DNA from: Aquabacterium sp.
GTDB taxonomy: Bacteria; Pseudomonadota; Gammaproteobacteria; Burkholderiales; Burkholderiaceae_C
Direction: 5' to 3'
DNA length: 64,000 nucleotides
Assembly: GCA_023266355.1 (NCBI GenBank)
Contig: JAHFQM010000006.1
Coordinates: 186,001 to 250,000, forward strand
This document shows, one piece after another, positions 8,361 through 16,864 of the stretch. Positions within the stretch are counted from its first letter, which is position 1, and each line of letters opens with the position of its first letter. A program made the position numbers and the translations under genes. The notes under the pieces were generated by a model. It was not told where the DNA came from. It was given only the letters and a program-made list of their open reading frames with translations, and did no database searches.

Positions 8361-10577
8361 TCAGAAATCCAGCTGCGCAGACACGGTCACGGTGCGTGCC
8401 ATCAGCGGGAACAGGTAGGTGTGGCCGCTGAGGGTCGAGGCTTCGCGCCAGGCTTGCACGTCGAACAGGTTGCTCACGCCCAGGCGCCAGGTCACGGCCT
8501 GGCCGGCCGCCACGCTCTGGGTGTGGCGCAGGCTCAGGTCGGTGCGCGTCCAGGAGGGCAGGCGCACGGTGTTGGCGGCGTCCACCCAGCGGCGGCCTTC
8601 GTGGACGAGGTCAAGCTGGGCCACCACGGCCACGGGTGCTGTGAAGGCGTAGCTGCCCGAGGCCTTGAGCACGCTGTCGGGCACGTTGATGGGGCTCTGG
8701 CCGTTCACGCCGGCTTGCGTGCTGCCGCGCCGCGTGGCGTCGAGCACCATCGCGCTGCCGAACAGGCCCCAGGCGCCTTGGCGGCCTTGCCAGCTGGCCT
8801 CGATGCCCTGGTGGCGGGCGCTGCCGTCGATCACGTAGTCGCCGTTGACGTCGGTGTCCTGTGGGCGGGTGATACGGAAGGCGTTCACGCCCCACTGCAG
8901 GTTCCAGCCGGACCAGGCGCCTTGGCCCTTGACGCCGATTTCCGTCTGGCGGCTCTTGATGGTTGGCAGGGGCGCACCTGCATTGGCATACGCCGGGTAA
9001 TGGAAGAAGGGCACCGACATCAGCTCGACCCCTTCGCCCCAGCTGATGTAGGCCTGGGTTTGCGGCGCGATGGTGTGGCCCAGCGCCACCCAGGGCGTGG
9101 TCACGTTGTCGTTCAGGCTGGCGCCGGTGCTGCCGTCGGTGGGCGTCAGGCCGCGGTGCAGGCGGGTGTGGCGCAGGCCCACCCAGGCGCGGGTGGCTTC
9201 GGTCAGCGTCAGGCTGTCGCGGGCGCTGAATTCGGTCGTTTGTTCGCGGCGGGTGGCGGCGGGTGAGATCAGGTCAGGTGCCGGGTCCACGGGTGCGAAG
9301 TTGCCGCTGATGTTGCTGGTGCCTGCGTAGTTGAAGGCGGAATTGCCCACGCGGGTGGCATGCAGGTTGCGCAGCACGCTGAAGCTCAGGCCATGGCGCA
9401 CACCGGCCGTGTCCACCTGCCCATCGACCTGGGCCAGCAGCGAGCGGGTGGTGCGGCGCTCGTTGTTGGAGCGGTAGTCGTCAAGGTCGAAGCTGCCATC
9501 GCTGCAGAAGCGCGTGTAGTCGCCACTGGTGCTGCAGCCGTAGGGAAATGCCGCGCGGTCATCGGTCTTGAGGCGCTGCTCGCCATAGGTCACGGTGCTG
9601 CGCCATCCGGCCGCCAGGGCCTGGGTCCAGCGCAGGGTGGCGGTGTCGCCGCGGAAGATCACGGGCTGCGTCCAGGGCTGGCGGTTGAGGTTGATGCCGG
9701 GGTCGATGCCTTTGGCCGACGGCAGGCGGTCGCCCAGCAGGCTGAAGCCCGGTGCGCTGGGCTGGCTGTGTGTGCTGTGCTCGAACTCGGCTTCCAGCTT
9801 GGTGTCTGGGGACACGACCCAATCGCCCGCCACGGCCAGCAACTGGCGGCGGCCACGGGTCTGGTCGATGTGGGTGGCCAGGCGCTCTGCCGCGGCGTTG
9901 ATGCGCAGGCCAAACGCTTGGGGCGACTGCGCTGGGCCAAAGCGGTCGCTCAGGTCGATCGCACCGAGGATGGCGCCCGAGTCCTGCACGCTGAACAGCG
10001 CGCTGCGCACACGGCCTTCCGGGCGCTTGACCAGCAGGTTCACCAGGCCGCCGGGCGAGCTCACGCCCGCTTGCATGCCGCTGGTGCCCTTGAACAGCTC
10101 GACGGCGGATTTGTTGTCCAGCGCGATGCGGGTTTCGGCGTTGATGGGCAGGCCTTCGCGGCGCCAGTTGTAGGCGTTGCTCAGCGTGAAGCCGCGGATG
10201 CTCAGGGCGTCCCAGTAGCCGACCGCGTTGTACGAATCGGTGGTGCTGGCGTCGAGCTTGGTGAGGTCGGCCAGGCGCGTGACCTGGGCGTTCTGCAAGG
10301 CCTCGCGGCTGAAGCTGCTGGCCTGCAGGGGCGCTTGCCAGGCGGGCGTGTCACCCAAGCCGCTGATGCTGGCGCGGCCTTGGCGCTCGGCCGGCGCGGT
10401 GACGGTGATGGCGGGCAGGCTGGTGCTGGTGTCCTTCGGCGCTTCTTGCGCCTGGGCCGACTTGGCTGACAGGGCTGTCAGAGCGGCACAGGCCAGCGCG
10501 GTGGGGACGGCGGGGGCCATGTGACGAAGGTGGGCGAGGGCCTGGCGGGACAGGTCGCGGGGCAAAGAACGGCGCAT
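8361..10577 (-). CDS. TonB-dependent outer-membrane receptor, probably thiamine-related
   Basis: A 738-residue outer-membrane receptor. It has a signal peptide ending near SAQAQ, a plug domain (SLPAITVTA, then WDALSIRGFTLSNAYNWRREGLP and VELFKGTSGMQAG), and a long barrel ending in aromatic VTVSAQLDF, the classical C-terminal Phe. By sequence it resembles siderophore receptors. However, the TPP riboswitch in its leader (10695-10792) indicates that expression falls when thiamine pyrophosphate is plentiful, so the likely ligand is thiamine or a precursor. The start at 10577 (MRRSLPRDL) is preferred; a longer frame adds nine residues. Confidence 0.88.
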   Translation of the reverse strand: MRRSLPRDLSRQALAHLRHMAPAVPTALACAALTALSAKSAQAQEAPKDTSTSLPAITVTAPAERQGRASISGLGDTPAWQAPLQASSFSREALQNAQVTRLADLTKLDASTTDSYNAVGYWDALSIRGFTLSNAYNWRREGLPINAETRIALDNKSAVELFKGTSGMQAGVSSPGGLVNLLVKRPEGRVRSALFSVQDSGAILGAIDLSDRFGPAQSPQAFGLRINAAAERLATHIDQTRGRRQLLAVAGDWVVSPDTKLEAEFEHSTHSQPSAPGFSLLGDRLPSAKGIDPGINLNRQPWTQPVIFRGDTATLRWTQALAAGWRSTVTYGEQRLKTDDRAAFPYGCSTSGDYTRFCSDGSFDLDDYRSNNERRTTRSLLAQVDGQVDTAGVRHGLSFSVLRNLHATRVGNSAFNYAGTSNISGNFAPVDPAPDLISPAATRREQTTEFSARDSLTLTEATRAWVGLRHTRLHRGLTPTDGSTGASLNDNVTTPWVALGHTIAPQTQAYISWGEGVELMSVPFFHYPAYANAGAPLPTIKSRQTEIGVKGQGAWSGWNLQWGVNAFRITRPQDTDVNGDYVIDGSARHQGIEASWQGRQGAWGLFGSAMVLDATRRGSTQAGVNGQSPINVPDSVLKASGSYAFTAPVAVVAQLDLVHEGRRWVDAANTVRLPSWTRTDLSLRHTQSVAAGQAVTWRLGVSNLFDVQAWREASTLSGHTYLFPLMARTVTVSAQLDF

Positions 10578-10694
10578 GCAAAAACTCCATCGCAGTGAGC
10601 GCACTCCCGGTCAGGGAGTGGGGCTCGCGCAAGGAAGGGCGCGTGCAAACCGGGTGGCCATGCGCGAAGGCATGGCGGACACATGGCGGCGTCT

Positions 10695-10792
10695 CGGCTG
10701 GCTTCCCTACGCGAGGATGATCTCGGTCAGGTTCGAAGGGACTCTCTCAGCGGGCAACACGCACATGGCGTGGGCCCGCACCCCTAGCAAGC
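10695..10792 (-). promoter_or_regulatory. TPP riboswitch (THI element)
   Basis: Read on the minus strand, the leader holds the conserved TPP aptamer blocks in order: CTAGGGGTGC (10787-10778), CTGAGA (10750-10745), ACCTGA (10732-10727) and GCGTAGGGA (10712-10704), with helices between them. It sits 118 bp before the TonB receptor start and on the same strand. Both the order and the spacing fit the THI-box family, which senses thiamine pyrophosphate and represses downstream expression when bound. I could not decide between a transcriptional and a translational expression platform. Confidence 0.93.
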
Positions 10793-10883
10793 GCAGATTG
10801 TAAAGCGCAGATGCGCGTGCAACGGCCCGTGTCAGCGCGCGAACGGTGCACAAACAGTGCTCAACCGGTGTTCAGGCGGGGGC

Positions 10884-11987
10884 TCACACGCCCAGGCGTT
10901 GGTGCAGCACCGGGCTGGTGGTCGTGTAGAGCAGGTGCGAAGGCGCGTCGGGGCGCAGCTCGACGGCCAGCGCGTGTGCGGCCAGCGTGGCTTCGTGGAA
11001 GCCGCACAGCAGCAGGCGCTTCTTGCCCGGGTAGGTGTTGATGTCGCCCACGGCGTGCACTCTGGGCAGCGAGGTGGCGAACGTCGCCGTGGACACACTC
11101 ACCTGTTTGCGCTCAAGCGCCATGCCCCAGGTGCTGAGCGGGCCCAGCTTGGGGCTCAGGCCCAGGCGCACGAGCAGGTGGTCCAGCGGCAGGCTGCGCG
11201 TCTGGCCATCTGCACCGAGCAGGCTCAGGGCCTGGACCGCATTGCCTTCGGTGACGCTGTGGCATTCGGCCGATTGCGGCAAGCCGATCTCCAACTGCAC
11301 GCTGCCTTGATGGATGAGCTCGCGCACAGCGGCTTCCAGCGCAGCGTCGGCCTGGAAGACGTCGCGGCGGTGCAGCAAGGTCAGTCGCGATGGGCGGTGT
11401 GCTGGTTGGGCTGTCTGCGCGATGGCCAGCACCGCCGACAGGGCTTCCTCGCCGCCACCCGCCACCACGAGGTGTTGGCCGGCCCAAGGCGGTGCCGCGC
11501 TGTCGTCTTCCGTCAGGTGGTGGTGGACGTTGATGGCGCCGTCCAGCTCGGCCACACCCAGGCCCCGCGGCAGGAAGGCACCGGCGCCCGCTGCGATCAG
11601 CACGGATTGGGCCTGGAACACGAGGCCGCGATCGGTGGTGACGGTCCAGGCGCCATCGGCCGTGGCTGTGAGGCTTTGCACCAGCTGGCCCAGGTGGAGG
11701 TGCTGGGTGTGCTGGAGGTGCTGATGGGCGCGTGGTCCTTGCGCCTCTGAGGGCGGCAGGAAAGGCGCCGCCTGCTGGAGCAGGGACCGCGTCAGTTCAC
11801 GGCCGGTGCACACAGGCACGCCGGGCACGTCGTAAATCGGCTTGTCGGGGTAGAGCGCCATGCACTGGCCGCCCGCGAAGGGCAGGGCGTCCACGACCTC
11901 GACGCTCAGGCCGAGCAGGCCCAGCTGGAAGGCCTGGAACAGGCCCACCGGGCCCGCCCCGATGACCAGGGCGTCGGTGTGGATCAT
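10884..11987 (-). CDS. Ferredoxin-NADP+ reductase, thioredoxin-reductase-like
   Basis: A 367-residue flavoprotein of the bacterial TrxR-like ferredoxin-NADP reductase type. An N-terminal FAD motif (DALVIGAGPVGLFQAFQLGLLG), LPFAGGQCMALYPDKPIYDVPG, an NADP-binding GAG/GGG segment (HLVVAGGGEEALSAVLA) and a C-terminal FAD contact (VHAVGDINTYPGKKRLLLCGFHEA) are visible. The redox-active CxxC of true thioredoxin reductases is missing. It starts 4 bp after the stop of fdxA, so the two are almost certainly co-transcribed. Ferredoxin FdxA is its likely partner, and together they could feed electrons to the sulfite reductase encoded upstream. Confidence 0.85.
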   Translation of the reverse strand: MIHTDALVIGAGPVGLFQAFQLGLLGLSVEVVDALPFAGGQCMALYPDKPIYDVPGVPVCTGRELTRSLLQQAAPFLPPSEAQGPRAHQHLQHTQHLHLGQLVQSLTATADGAWTVTTDRGLVFQAQSVLIAAGAGAFLPRGLGVAELDGAINVHHHLTEDDSAAPPWAGQHLVVAGGGEEALSAVLAIAQTAQPAHRPSRLTLLHRRDVFQADAALEAAVRELIHQGSVQLEIGLPQSAECHSVTEGNAVQALSLLGADGQTRSLPLDHLLVRLGLSPKLGPLSTWGMALERKQVSVSTATFATSLPRVHAVGDINTYPGKKRLLLCGFHEATLAAHALAVELRPDAPSHLLYTTTSPVLHQRLGV

Positions 11988-11991
11988 GGGT

Positions 11992-12315
11992 TCAGCGGAT
12001 CAGCTGGTCCAGCTTGCCGGTCTTGTCCTTCCACTCGTCGGCATCGGGCAGCGCAGCCTTGCGCTTGGTGATGCTCGGCCAGTTCTTGGCAAGGTCGGCG
12101 TTGATCTGGATGTACTGCTGCTGGTTGCCGGGCACGTCCTCTTCGGGGACGATGGCGTTGACCGGGCACTCGGGGATGCAGACGGCGCAGTCGATGCACT
12201 CGTCGGGATCGATGACCAGGAAGTTGGGGCCCTCGCGGAAGCAGTCCACCGGGCACACGTCCACACAGTCTGTGTATTTGCAGCGGATGCAGGCTTCGGT
12301 GACAACGTGGGTCAT
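11992..12315 (-). CDS. fdxA: Ferredoxin FdxA (two iron-sulfur clusters)
   Basis: A 107-residue seven-iron ferredoxin. It has [18 protein letters not shown] for the first cluster region and [16 protein letters not shown] for the second, followed by the long C-terminal extension ([23 protein letters not shown]) typical of FdxA. It is a small soluble electron carrier. The gene follows cobA by 55 bp and precedes a ferredoxin reductase by 4 bp, placing it at the end of the sulfur assimilation cluster. Confidence 0.95.
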   Translation of the reverse strand: MTHVVTEACIRCKYTDCVDVCPVDCFREGPNFLVIDPDECIDCAVCIPECPVNAIVPEEDVPGNQQQYIQINADLAKNWPSITKRKAALPDADEWKDKTGKLDQLIR

Positions 12316-12370
12316 GTCAGGTCTCTTTGGGGTTCAAAGTTGAGGGAACTGCCGGGATTTTACCGGTCGC

Positions 12371-13195
12371 TCAGGCTTCGCTGTTCGGCGAGCCTTCTCC
12401 GCACAGGGCGATGTGGGTCAAAGGATGGTCAGGAATCTCGGTGGCGCCTGCGCCGACGATGACCAGGGTGGGGCGGCCGGCATGGATGGCGCTGGCGTCG
12501 TCCAGGCTGCCCACCGTGTGCACTGTGTGGCGCATGTCGGGCCAGCCGGCGCGCGACACCACGCTGACCTCGGTGTCGGCAGGCCAGCCGGCGTCCAGCA
12601 AGCCCTTGGACAGCGGCGCCAGCTGCCGCCCGGCCATGTAGAACACCTCGGTGTCGGCGCGCTGCCCCGGGCCCATGCCGCACTGCAGGTCGCCGGTGCG
12701 GGTCATGGCGGTGGTGAAGCTCACGCTGCGGCCACTGCCACGCCGCGTGAGCGGGCGTTGCGTGGCGGCCGCGGCGGCCAGCGCGGAGGTCACGCCGGGC
12801 ACGACTTCGCTGTCGATGCCGGCTTCGCGCAGGGCGTGCAGCTCTTCTTCCAGGCGGCCGAAGAGGCTGGGGTCGCCGCCCTTGAGGCGCGCCACGATGG
12901 CTTGCGCACCATGCCGTTGGCCGACGCTGCGGGCTTGCGCCACCAGCAACTGGTTGATGCGGGTCTGGCCGTTGAAGTCGCTGCCTTCCTTGCCGGAAAA
13001 GCCGCGCTTGCCCACGTCCACCCAATCGGCCGAAGGTGCCAGATCGCGCAGGCCGGGGTCGGCCAGGGCGTCGAACAGCACGACCTTGGCCTGGGCCAGC
13101 AGGCGCGCGCCACGCACCGTGATCAGGTCGGCCTCGCCCGGGCCTGCACCGATGAAAACGATGCGGGCCGCAGGGGTGGTGGGCGTGTCAGCCAT
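12371..13195 (-). CDS. cobA: Uroporphyrinogen-III C-methyltransferase (SUMT)
   Basis: A 274-residue S-adenosylmethionine-dependent tetrapyrrole methylase that makes precorrin-2, the branch point to siroheme. Signature parts are VFIGAGPGEADLITVRGARLL at the start, VARLKGGDPSLFGR, and VVPGVTSALAAAAATQRPLTRRG. It is the stand-alone CobA form without the CysG dehydrogenase/ferrochelatase half. It lies 9 bp after cysN in the sulfur operon, fitting siroheme supply for CysI. Confidence 0.9.
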   Translation of the reverse strand: MADTPTTPAARIVFIGAGPGEADLITVRGARLLAQAKVVLFDALADPGLRDLAPSADWVDVGKRGFSGKEGSDFNGQTRINQLLVAQARSVGQRHGAQAIVARLKGGDPSLFGRLEEELHALREAGIDSEVVPGVTSALAAAAATQRPLTRRGSGRSVSFTTAMTRTGDLQCGMGPGQRADTEVFYMAGRQLAPLSKGLLDAGWPADTEVSVVSRAGWPDMRHTVHTVGSLDDASAIHAGRPTLVIVGAGATEIPDHPLTHIALCGEGSPNSEA

Positions 13196-13204
13196 GCCGT
13201 CGTC

Positions 13205-14569
13205 TCACTTCACCAGCAGGGCGCCGCTGGTGCGGTTGGTGGTCGGGTCCACCACGATCAGGGCGCCGCTGATGCGGTTGTCCAGGTAGGCCTCGACCGG
13301 CAGGGGTTGCTGCGTCTGGATCTGCACACGGCCGATCTCATTGACGGCCAGCTCACCGGCTTCGCGGTCTTCCAGCGAGTGGATGTCCAGGCGGCTGTCG
13401 ATGCTGCTGATGCGGGCCTGCACCCAGCGGTTGCCATGGCGCACCCAGTACTTGCGGCCGACCACGGCGGGTTCGGTGTCCAGCCAAGCCAGGGTGCCGC
13501 TGAAGCTGTCGGTCGGCTTGATCGAGCCGGGTGTGTGGATCCAGTCGCCGCGCGAAATGTCCACCTGGCGGTCCAGCACGATGCCGGCCGACTGGCCTGC
13601 TTCACACTGGTCCACGACCAGGGCCGAGTGGCGCACTTCGGCCACCAGCGCGGTCTGGCCGCTCGGGAAGATCTGCACTTCATCGCCGGCCTTGACCGCG
13701 CCGTGGGCGATGCGACCCCAGAACGAGCGGTACTGGTGGCCGGTGCCGGAGGCGGTGGCCTCACCTTCACCGACGCTGTCACGCGTCACGTACTGCACGG
13801 GGTGCAGCAGGGCGCCATCGTGGCGTTCGTCGGAGGCCGGCAAGGCTTCCAGCACCTGCAGCAGGGTGGGGCCCTGGTACCAAGGCCAGTTGGCCGAGGG
13901 CGTGGTGACGTTGTCGCCGCGCAGGGCCGACACGGGGATCACGCCCTTGACGTCGATGCCTGCTTGCGCCGCGAAGCCTTCCAGCGAGGCCTTGACGTTG
14001 GCAAAGGCCACGTCGGTGTCCTGCTCGATGGCGTCCAGCTTGTTGATGGCGAACACGATGTTGGGCACGCGCAGCAGGTGGGCCAGCAGGCTGTGGCGCT
14101 TGGTCTGCGCCAACAGCGGGACATGTTGAACGTCACCCTGGCCGGGCGACGTGGGCGACACCTTCCAGTCGATCTTGGTGATGTCCACCAGCACCACGGC
14201 GGCGTCAGAGCCGGCGGCGGCCGTCACCATGTTGCGCGTGTACTGCTCATGGCCGGGGGCGTCGGCGATGATGAACTTGCGCGTCTTGGTGGCGAAGTAG
14301 CGGTAGGCCACGTCGATGGTGATGCCTTGCTCGCGCTCGGCTTCCAGGCCGTCGGTCAGCAGCGACAGGTCGATGGGCGCGCCGGCGGCACGCTTTTCCA
14401 GCGCGTCCAGCTGGTCGGCCAGGATGGCGCGGCTGTCGAACAGCAGGCGGCCGATCAGGGTGCTCTTGCCGTCGTCGACGCTGCCTGCAGTCAGGAAGCG
14501 CAGGGCCTTGTGCGCGATTTCTTCGCCAGCTTCGCAGTGGGACACTTGGACTTGTTCTTGGTTGCTCAT
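13205..14569 (-). CDS. cysN: Sulfate adenylyltransferase subunit 1 (GTPase)
   Basis: A 454-residue CysN, the regulatory GTPase subunit of ATP sulfurylase. The G1 loop is GSVDDGKSTLIGRLL; DAPGHEQYTRNM (G3) and AINKLDAI (G4) follow, then beta-barrel domains of the EF-Tu type. No APS kinase domain is fused at the C-terminus, which ends at LLVK. The start codon overlaps the cysD stop (TGATG), so synthesis of the heterodimer is probably coupled. Confidence 0.95.
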   Translation of the reverse strand: MSNQEQVQVSHCEAGEEIAHKALRFLTAGSVDDGKSTLIGRLLFDSRAILADQLDALEKRAAGAPIDLSLLTDGLEAEREQGITIDVAYRYFATKTRKFIIADAPGHEQYTRNMVTAAAGSDAAVVLVDITKIDWKVSPTSPGQGDVQHVPLLAQTKRHSLLAHLLRVPNIVFAINKLDAIEQDTDVAFANVKASLEGFAAQAGIDVKGVIPVSALRGDNVTTPSANWPWYQGPTLLQVLEALPASDERHDGALLHPVQYVTRDSVGEGEATASGTGHQYRSFWGRIAHGAVKAGDEVQIFPSGQTALVAEVRHSALVVDQCEAGQSAGIVLDRQVDISRGDWIHTPGSIKPTDSFSGTLAWLDTEPAVVGRKYWVRHGNRWVQARISSIDSRLDIHSLEDREAGELAVNEIGRVQIQTQQPLPVEAYLDNRISGALIVVDPTTNRTSGALLVK

Positions 14570-15522
14570 CAGAAATAACCTTCCTTCTTGCGGCGCTCCA
14601 TCGAGGCCTCGGACGTGCGGTCGTCCATGCGGGTGGCGCCACGCTCGCTCACGGTCACGTGCAGGGTCTCGGCGACGATGTCGGCCGGGCTGGCCGCGTC
14701 GGATTCGACCGGGCAGGTGCAGGTCATGTCGCCCACGGTGCGGAAGCGCACGTCCACGGTCTCCACGGTTTCACCGTCGAGTGCCGGGGTGACCTCGGTC
14801 AGCGGCACCAACAGGCCCTTGCGGCGGATCACCTGGCGGGCGTGCTTGAAATAGATGTTGGGCAGCGGGATGTTCTCGCGGGCGATGTAGAGCCACACGT
14901 CGAGTTCGGTCCAGTTGCTGATGGGGAAGGCGCGGAAGTGCTCGCCCGGCTTGATGCGGGTGTTGAACAGGTTCCACAGCTCAGGGCGCTGTTCCTTTGG
15001 CTGCCACTGGCCGAAGCTGTCGCGGTGCGAGAAGATGCGCTCCTTGGCGCGGGCCTTCTCTTCGTCGCGGCGGGCGCCACCGATCAGGCAGTCGAAGCGG
15101 TTGTCTTCGATGGCTTCGAGCAGGGTCACGGTCTGGTGGCCGTTGCGCGACTCCAGCGGGTGGGCCAGGCGCACGGTGCCCTTCTTGATGGACTCGTCCA
15201 TGTGCGCCACGATCAGGCGCTCACCGATTTCGGCCACGCGCTTTTCGCGAAATTCGATCACTTCAGGGAAGTTGTGGCCCGTGTCCACGTGCACCAGCGG
15301 GAAGGGCAGCTTGCCTTCCAGCTTGCCGGTGGCCGGGTTCTTCATCTTGAAGGCCTTTTCGGCCAGTTGCAGCACCACGCAGGAGTCCTTGCCGCTGGAG
15401 AACAGCAGGCCCGGTCGCTCGAAGCTGGCCGCGACTTCGCGCAGGATGAAGATGGCTTCTTCTTCCAGCGCATCCAGGTGGCGGTGGTCCACATCCGCCA
15501 GCAGTTGGTTCACATCACTCAT
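14569..15522 (-). CDS. cysD: Sulfate adenylyltransferase subunit 2
   Basis: A 317-residue CysD, the catalytic subunit of ATP sulfurylase that makes adenylyl sulfate (APS). The PP-loop is visible as LLFSSGKDSCVVLQLAEKAF, along with HVDTGHNFPEVIEFRE and the C-terminal RTSEASMERRKKEGYF tail. It lies 19 bp downstream of cysH and overlaps cysN. Confidence 0.95.
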   Translation of the reverse strand: MSDVNQLLADVDHRHLDALEEEAIFILREVAASFERPGLLFSSGKDSCVVLQLAEKAFKMKNPATGKLEGKLPFPLVHVDTGHNFPEVIEFREKRVAEIGERLIVAHMDESIKKGTVRLAHPLESRNGHQTVTLLEAIEDNRFDCLIGGARRDEEKARAKERIFSHRDSFGQWQPKEQRPELWNLFNTRIKPGEHFRAFPISNWTELDVWLYIARENIPLPNIYFKHARQVIRRKGLLVPLTEVTPALDGETVETVDVRFRTVGDMTCTCPVESDAASPADIVAETLHVTVSERGATRMDDRTSEASMERRKKEGYF

Positions 15523-15541
15523 TGTTTTCTCGCTCTTGAAT

Positions 15542-16306
15542 TCACTTGTGGACGTGCAGGCCGCATTCCTTGGCCTTTTCGTCTTCCCACCACCAGCGGC
15601 CGGCGCGGAAGTCCTCGCCCACCGCGATGGCGCGGGTGCAGGGCGCGCAACCGATGCTGGGCATGAACTGGTCGTGCAGCGGGTTGTAAGGCACGTGGTT
15701 CACCGACACGTAGTGCCACACATCGCCCCAGGTCCAGTCGATCATGGGGTTGAACTTGGCGCGGCCCTTGTCGTCCGATTCGCGCGCGGCCATGTCGCCA
15801 CGGTTGTTCGATTGCTCGCGGCGCAGTCCGGTGATCCAGGCGCTGCGTTCGGCCAGCATGCGGCTCAAGGGTTCGAGCTTGCGGATGCCGCAGCAGGCCT
15901 TGCGCAGGTCGATGCTCTCGTACATGGCCTTCTCGCCGTTCTTCTGCACGAACTCGATCACGGCATCGGCCACCGGCTTGTACACCTCGACGTGGACGCC
16001 GGCGTCAGCATAGTGCGTCTCGATGGTGCCGATCAGCGAGGCCGTCTCGGGGTTCAGCATGCCGGTTTCCAGCGTGCCGATGGCAATCGGCAGGCGGTGG
16101 CGCGCGATCAGGTCGGTCACGACCATGTCTTCCACGCCCAGGCTGGTGGCTTGCACGACCTTGTCGGCGTGCTCGAAGGCGGCGGCCTTGAGCAGCTCGA
16201 TGGTCGCGTGCACCTTGGCGGCGTAATCGGGGCTGGCGTGGGCGTACAGCGTGATGGCCGACCCGGCGGGGGCAGGGCCGCCGAACAGGGATGAAACTTC
16301 ACTCAT
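15542..16306 (-). CDS. cysH: Assimilatory adenylylsulfate (APS) reductase, CysH family
   Basis: A 254-residue CysH-family reductase. Cysteine pairs at ACCGIRKLEPL and IGCAPCTRAIAVGEDFRAGRWWWE are the ligands of the [4Fe-4S] cluster that marks APS reductases, and the ECGLH tail carries the catalytic cysteine. So it should reduce APS directly to sulfite. This agrees with the absence of an APS kinase (cysC) in the cluster. The ATG at 16306 is chosen (MSEVSSLFGG); a longer frame has no family resemblance. Confidence 0.92.
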   Translation of the reverse strand: MSEVSSLFGGPAPAGSAITLYAHASPDYAAKVHATIELLKAAAFEHADKVVQATSLGVEDMVVTDLIARHRLPIAIGTLETGMLNPETASLIGTIETHYADAGVHVEVYKPVADAVIEFVQKNGEKAMYESIDLRKACCGIRKLEPLSRMLAERSAWITGLRREQSNNRGDMAARESDDKGRAKFNPMIDWTWGDVWHYVSVNHVPYNPLHDQFMPSIGCAPCTRAIAVGEDFRAGRWWWEDEKAKECGLHVHK

Positions 16307-16328
16307 GGCGTGCTCCTTCTTGCGAAGA

Positions 16329-16835
16329 TCAGGCTGCGCGGCCGAACACGGGCTGGTGCTCCTGCACATCGCCCTGGTAGTGGCCACGCGCTGCGAAGAA
16401 ACCCAGCGTGCGTTCTGCCGTGGCGCGGTCCTGGTCGCCGCGCAGGGCCACGGCGTCGAAGCCGGTGCGGGCCAGCAGGGGCATCATGTCCACGAGCACA
16501 TCGCCGGTGGCGCGCACTTCGCCGCCGAAGCGGTAGCGGGCGCGCAGGATGCGGGCCTGGCTGTAGGCGCGGCCGTCGGTCCACTTGGGGAACTGCAGCA
16601 CGACGAGGTCCAGCTTGGCGAGGTCTTGCTCCAGCACCTCGATGTCGCTGTCGTTCGGCAGGATCACGCCCACGGGCTTGTGGCCTTCGCTGCCCTTGGC
16701 GGGCCACTGCTCGCGCACGGCATGCCATTGGCCCAGCGTCAGCAGGCTGTGGGATTTGATGGGCGGGTGCGACATCGGGCCGTCTTCACCGCCAACGGTG
16801 TGCCACTGGTCGTGAGGGGTGTCGATGAATTTCAT
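16329..16835 (-). CDS. DUF934 protein of the sulfite reductase operon
   Basis: A 168-residue DUF934 protein. The pattern GVILPNDSDIEVLEQDLAKLDLVVLQFPKWTDGRAYSQARILR, then RYRFGGEVRATGDVLVDMMPLLARTGFDA, is characteristic. The family is almost always next to cysI in proteobacteria and is thought to assist sulfite reduction, but no activity is established to my knowledge. It lies between cysI (29-bp gap) and cysH (22-bp gap). Confidence 0.85.
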   Translation of the reverse strand: MKFIDTPHDQWHTVGGEDGPMSHPPIKSHSLLTLGQWHAVREQWPAKGSEGHKPVGVILPNDSDIEVLEQDLAKLDLVVLQFPKWTDGRAYSQARILRARYRFGGEVRATGDVLVDMMPLLARTGFDAVALRGDQDRATAERTLGFFAARGHYQGDVQEHQPVFGRAA

Positions 16836-16864
16836 GGGGTCAGTCCTCTCGGGGGCGCGGGCGA

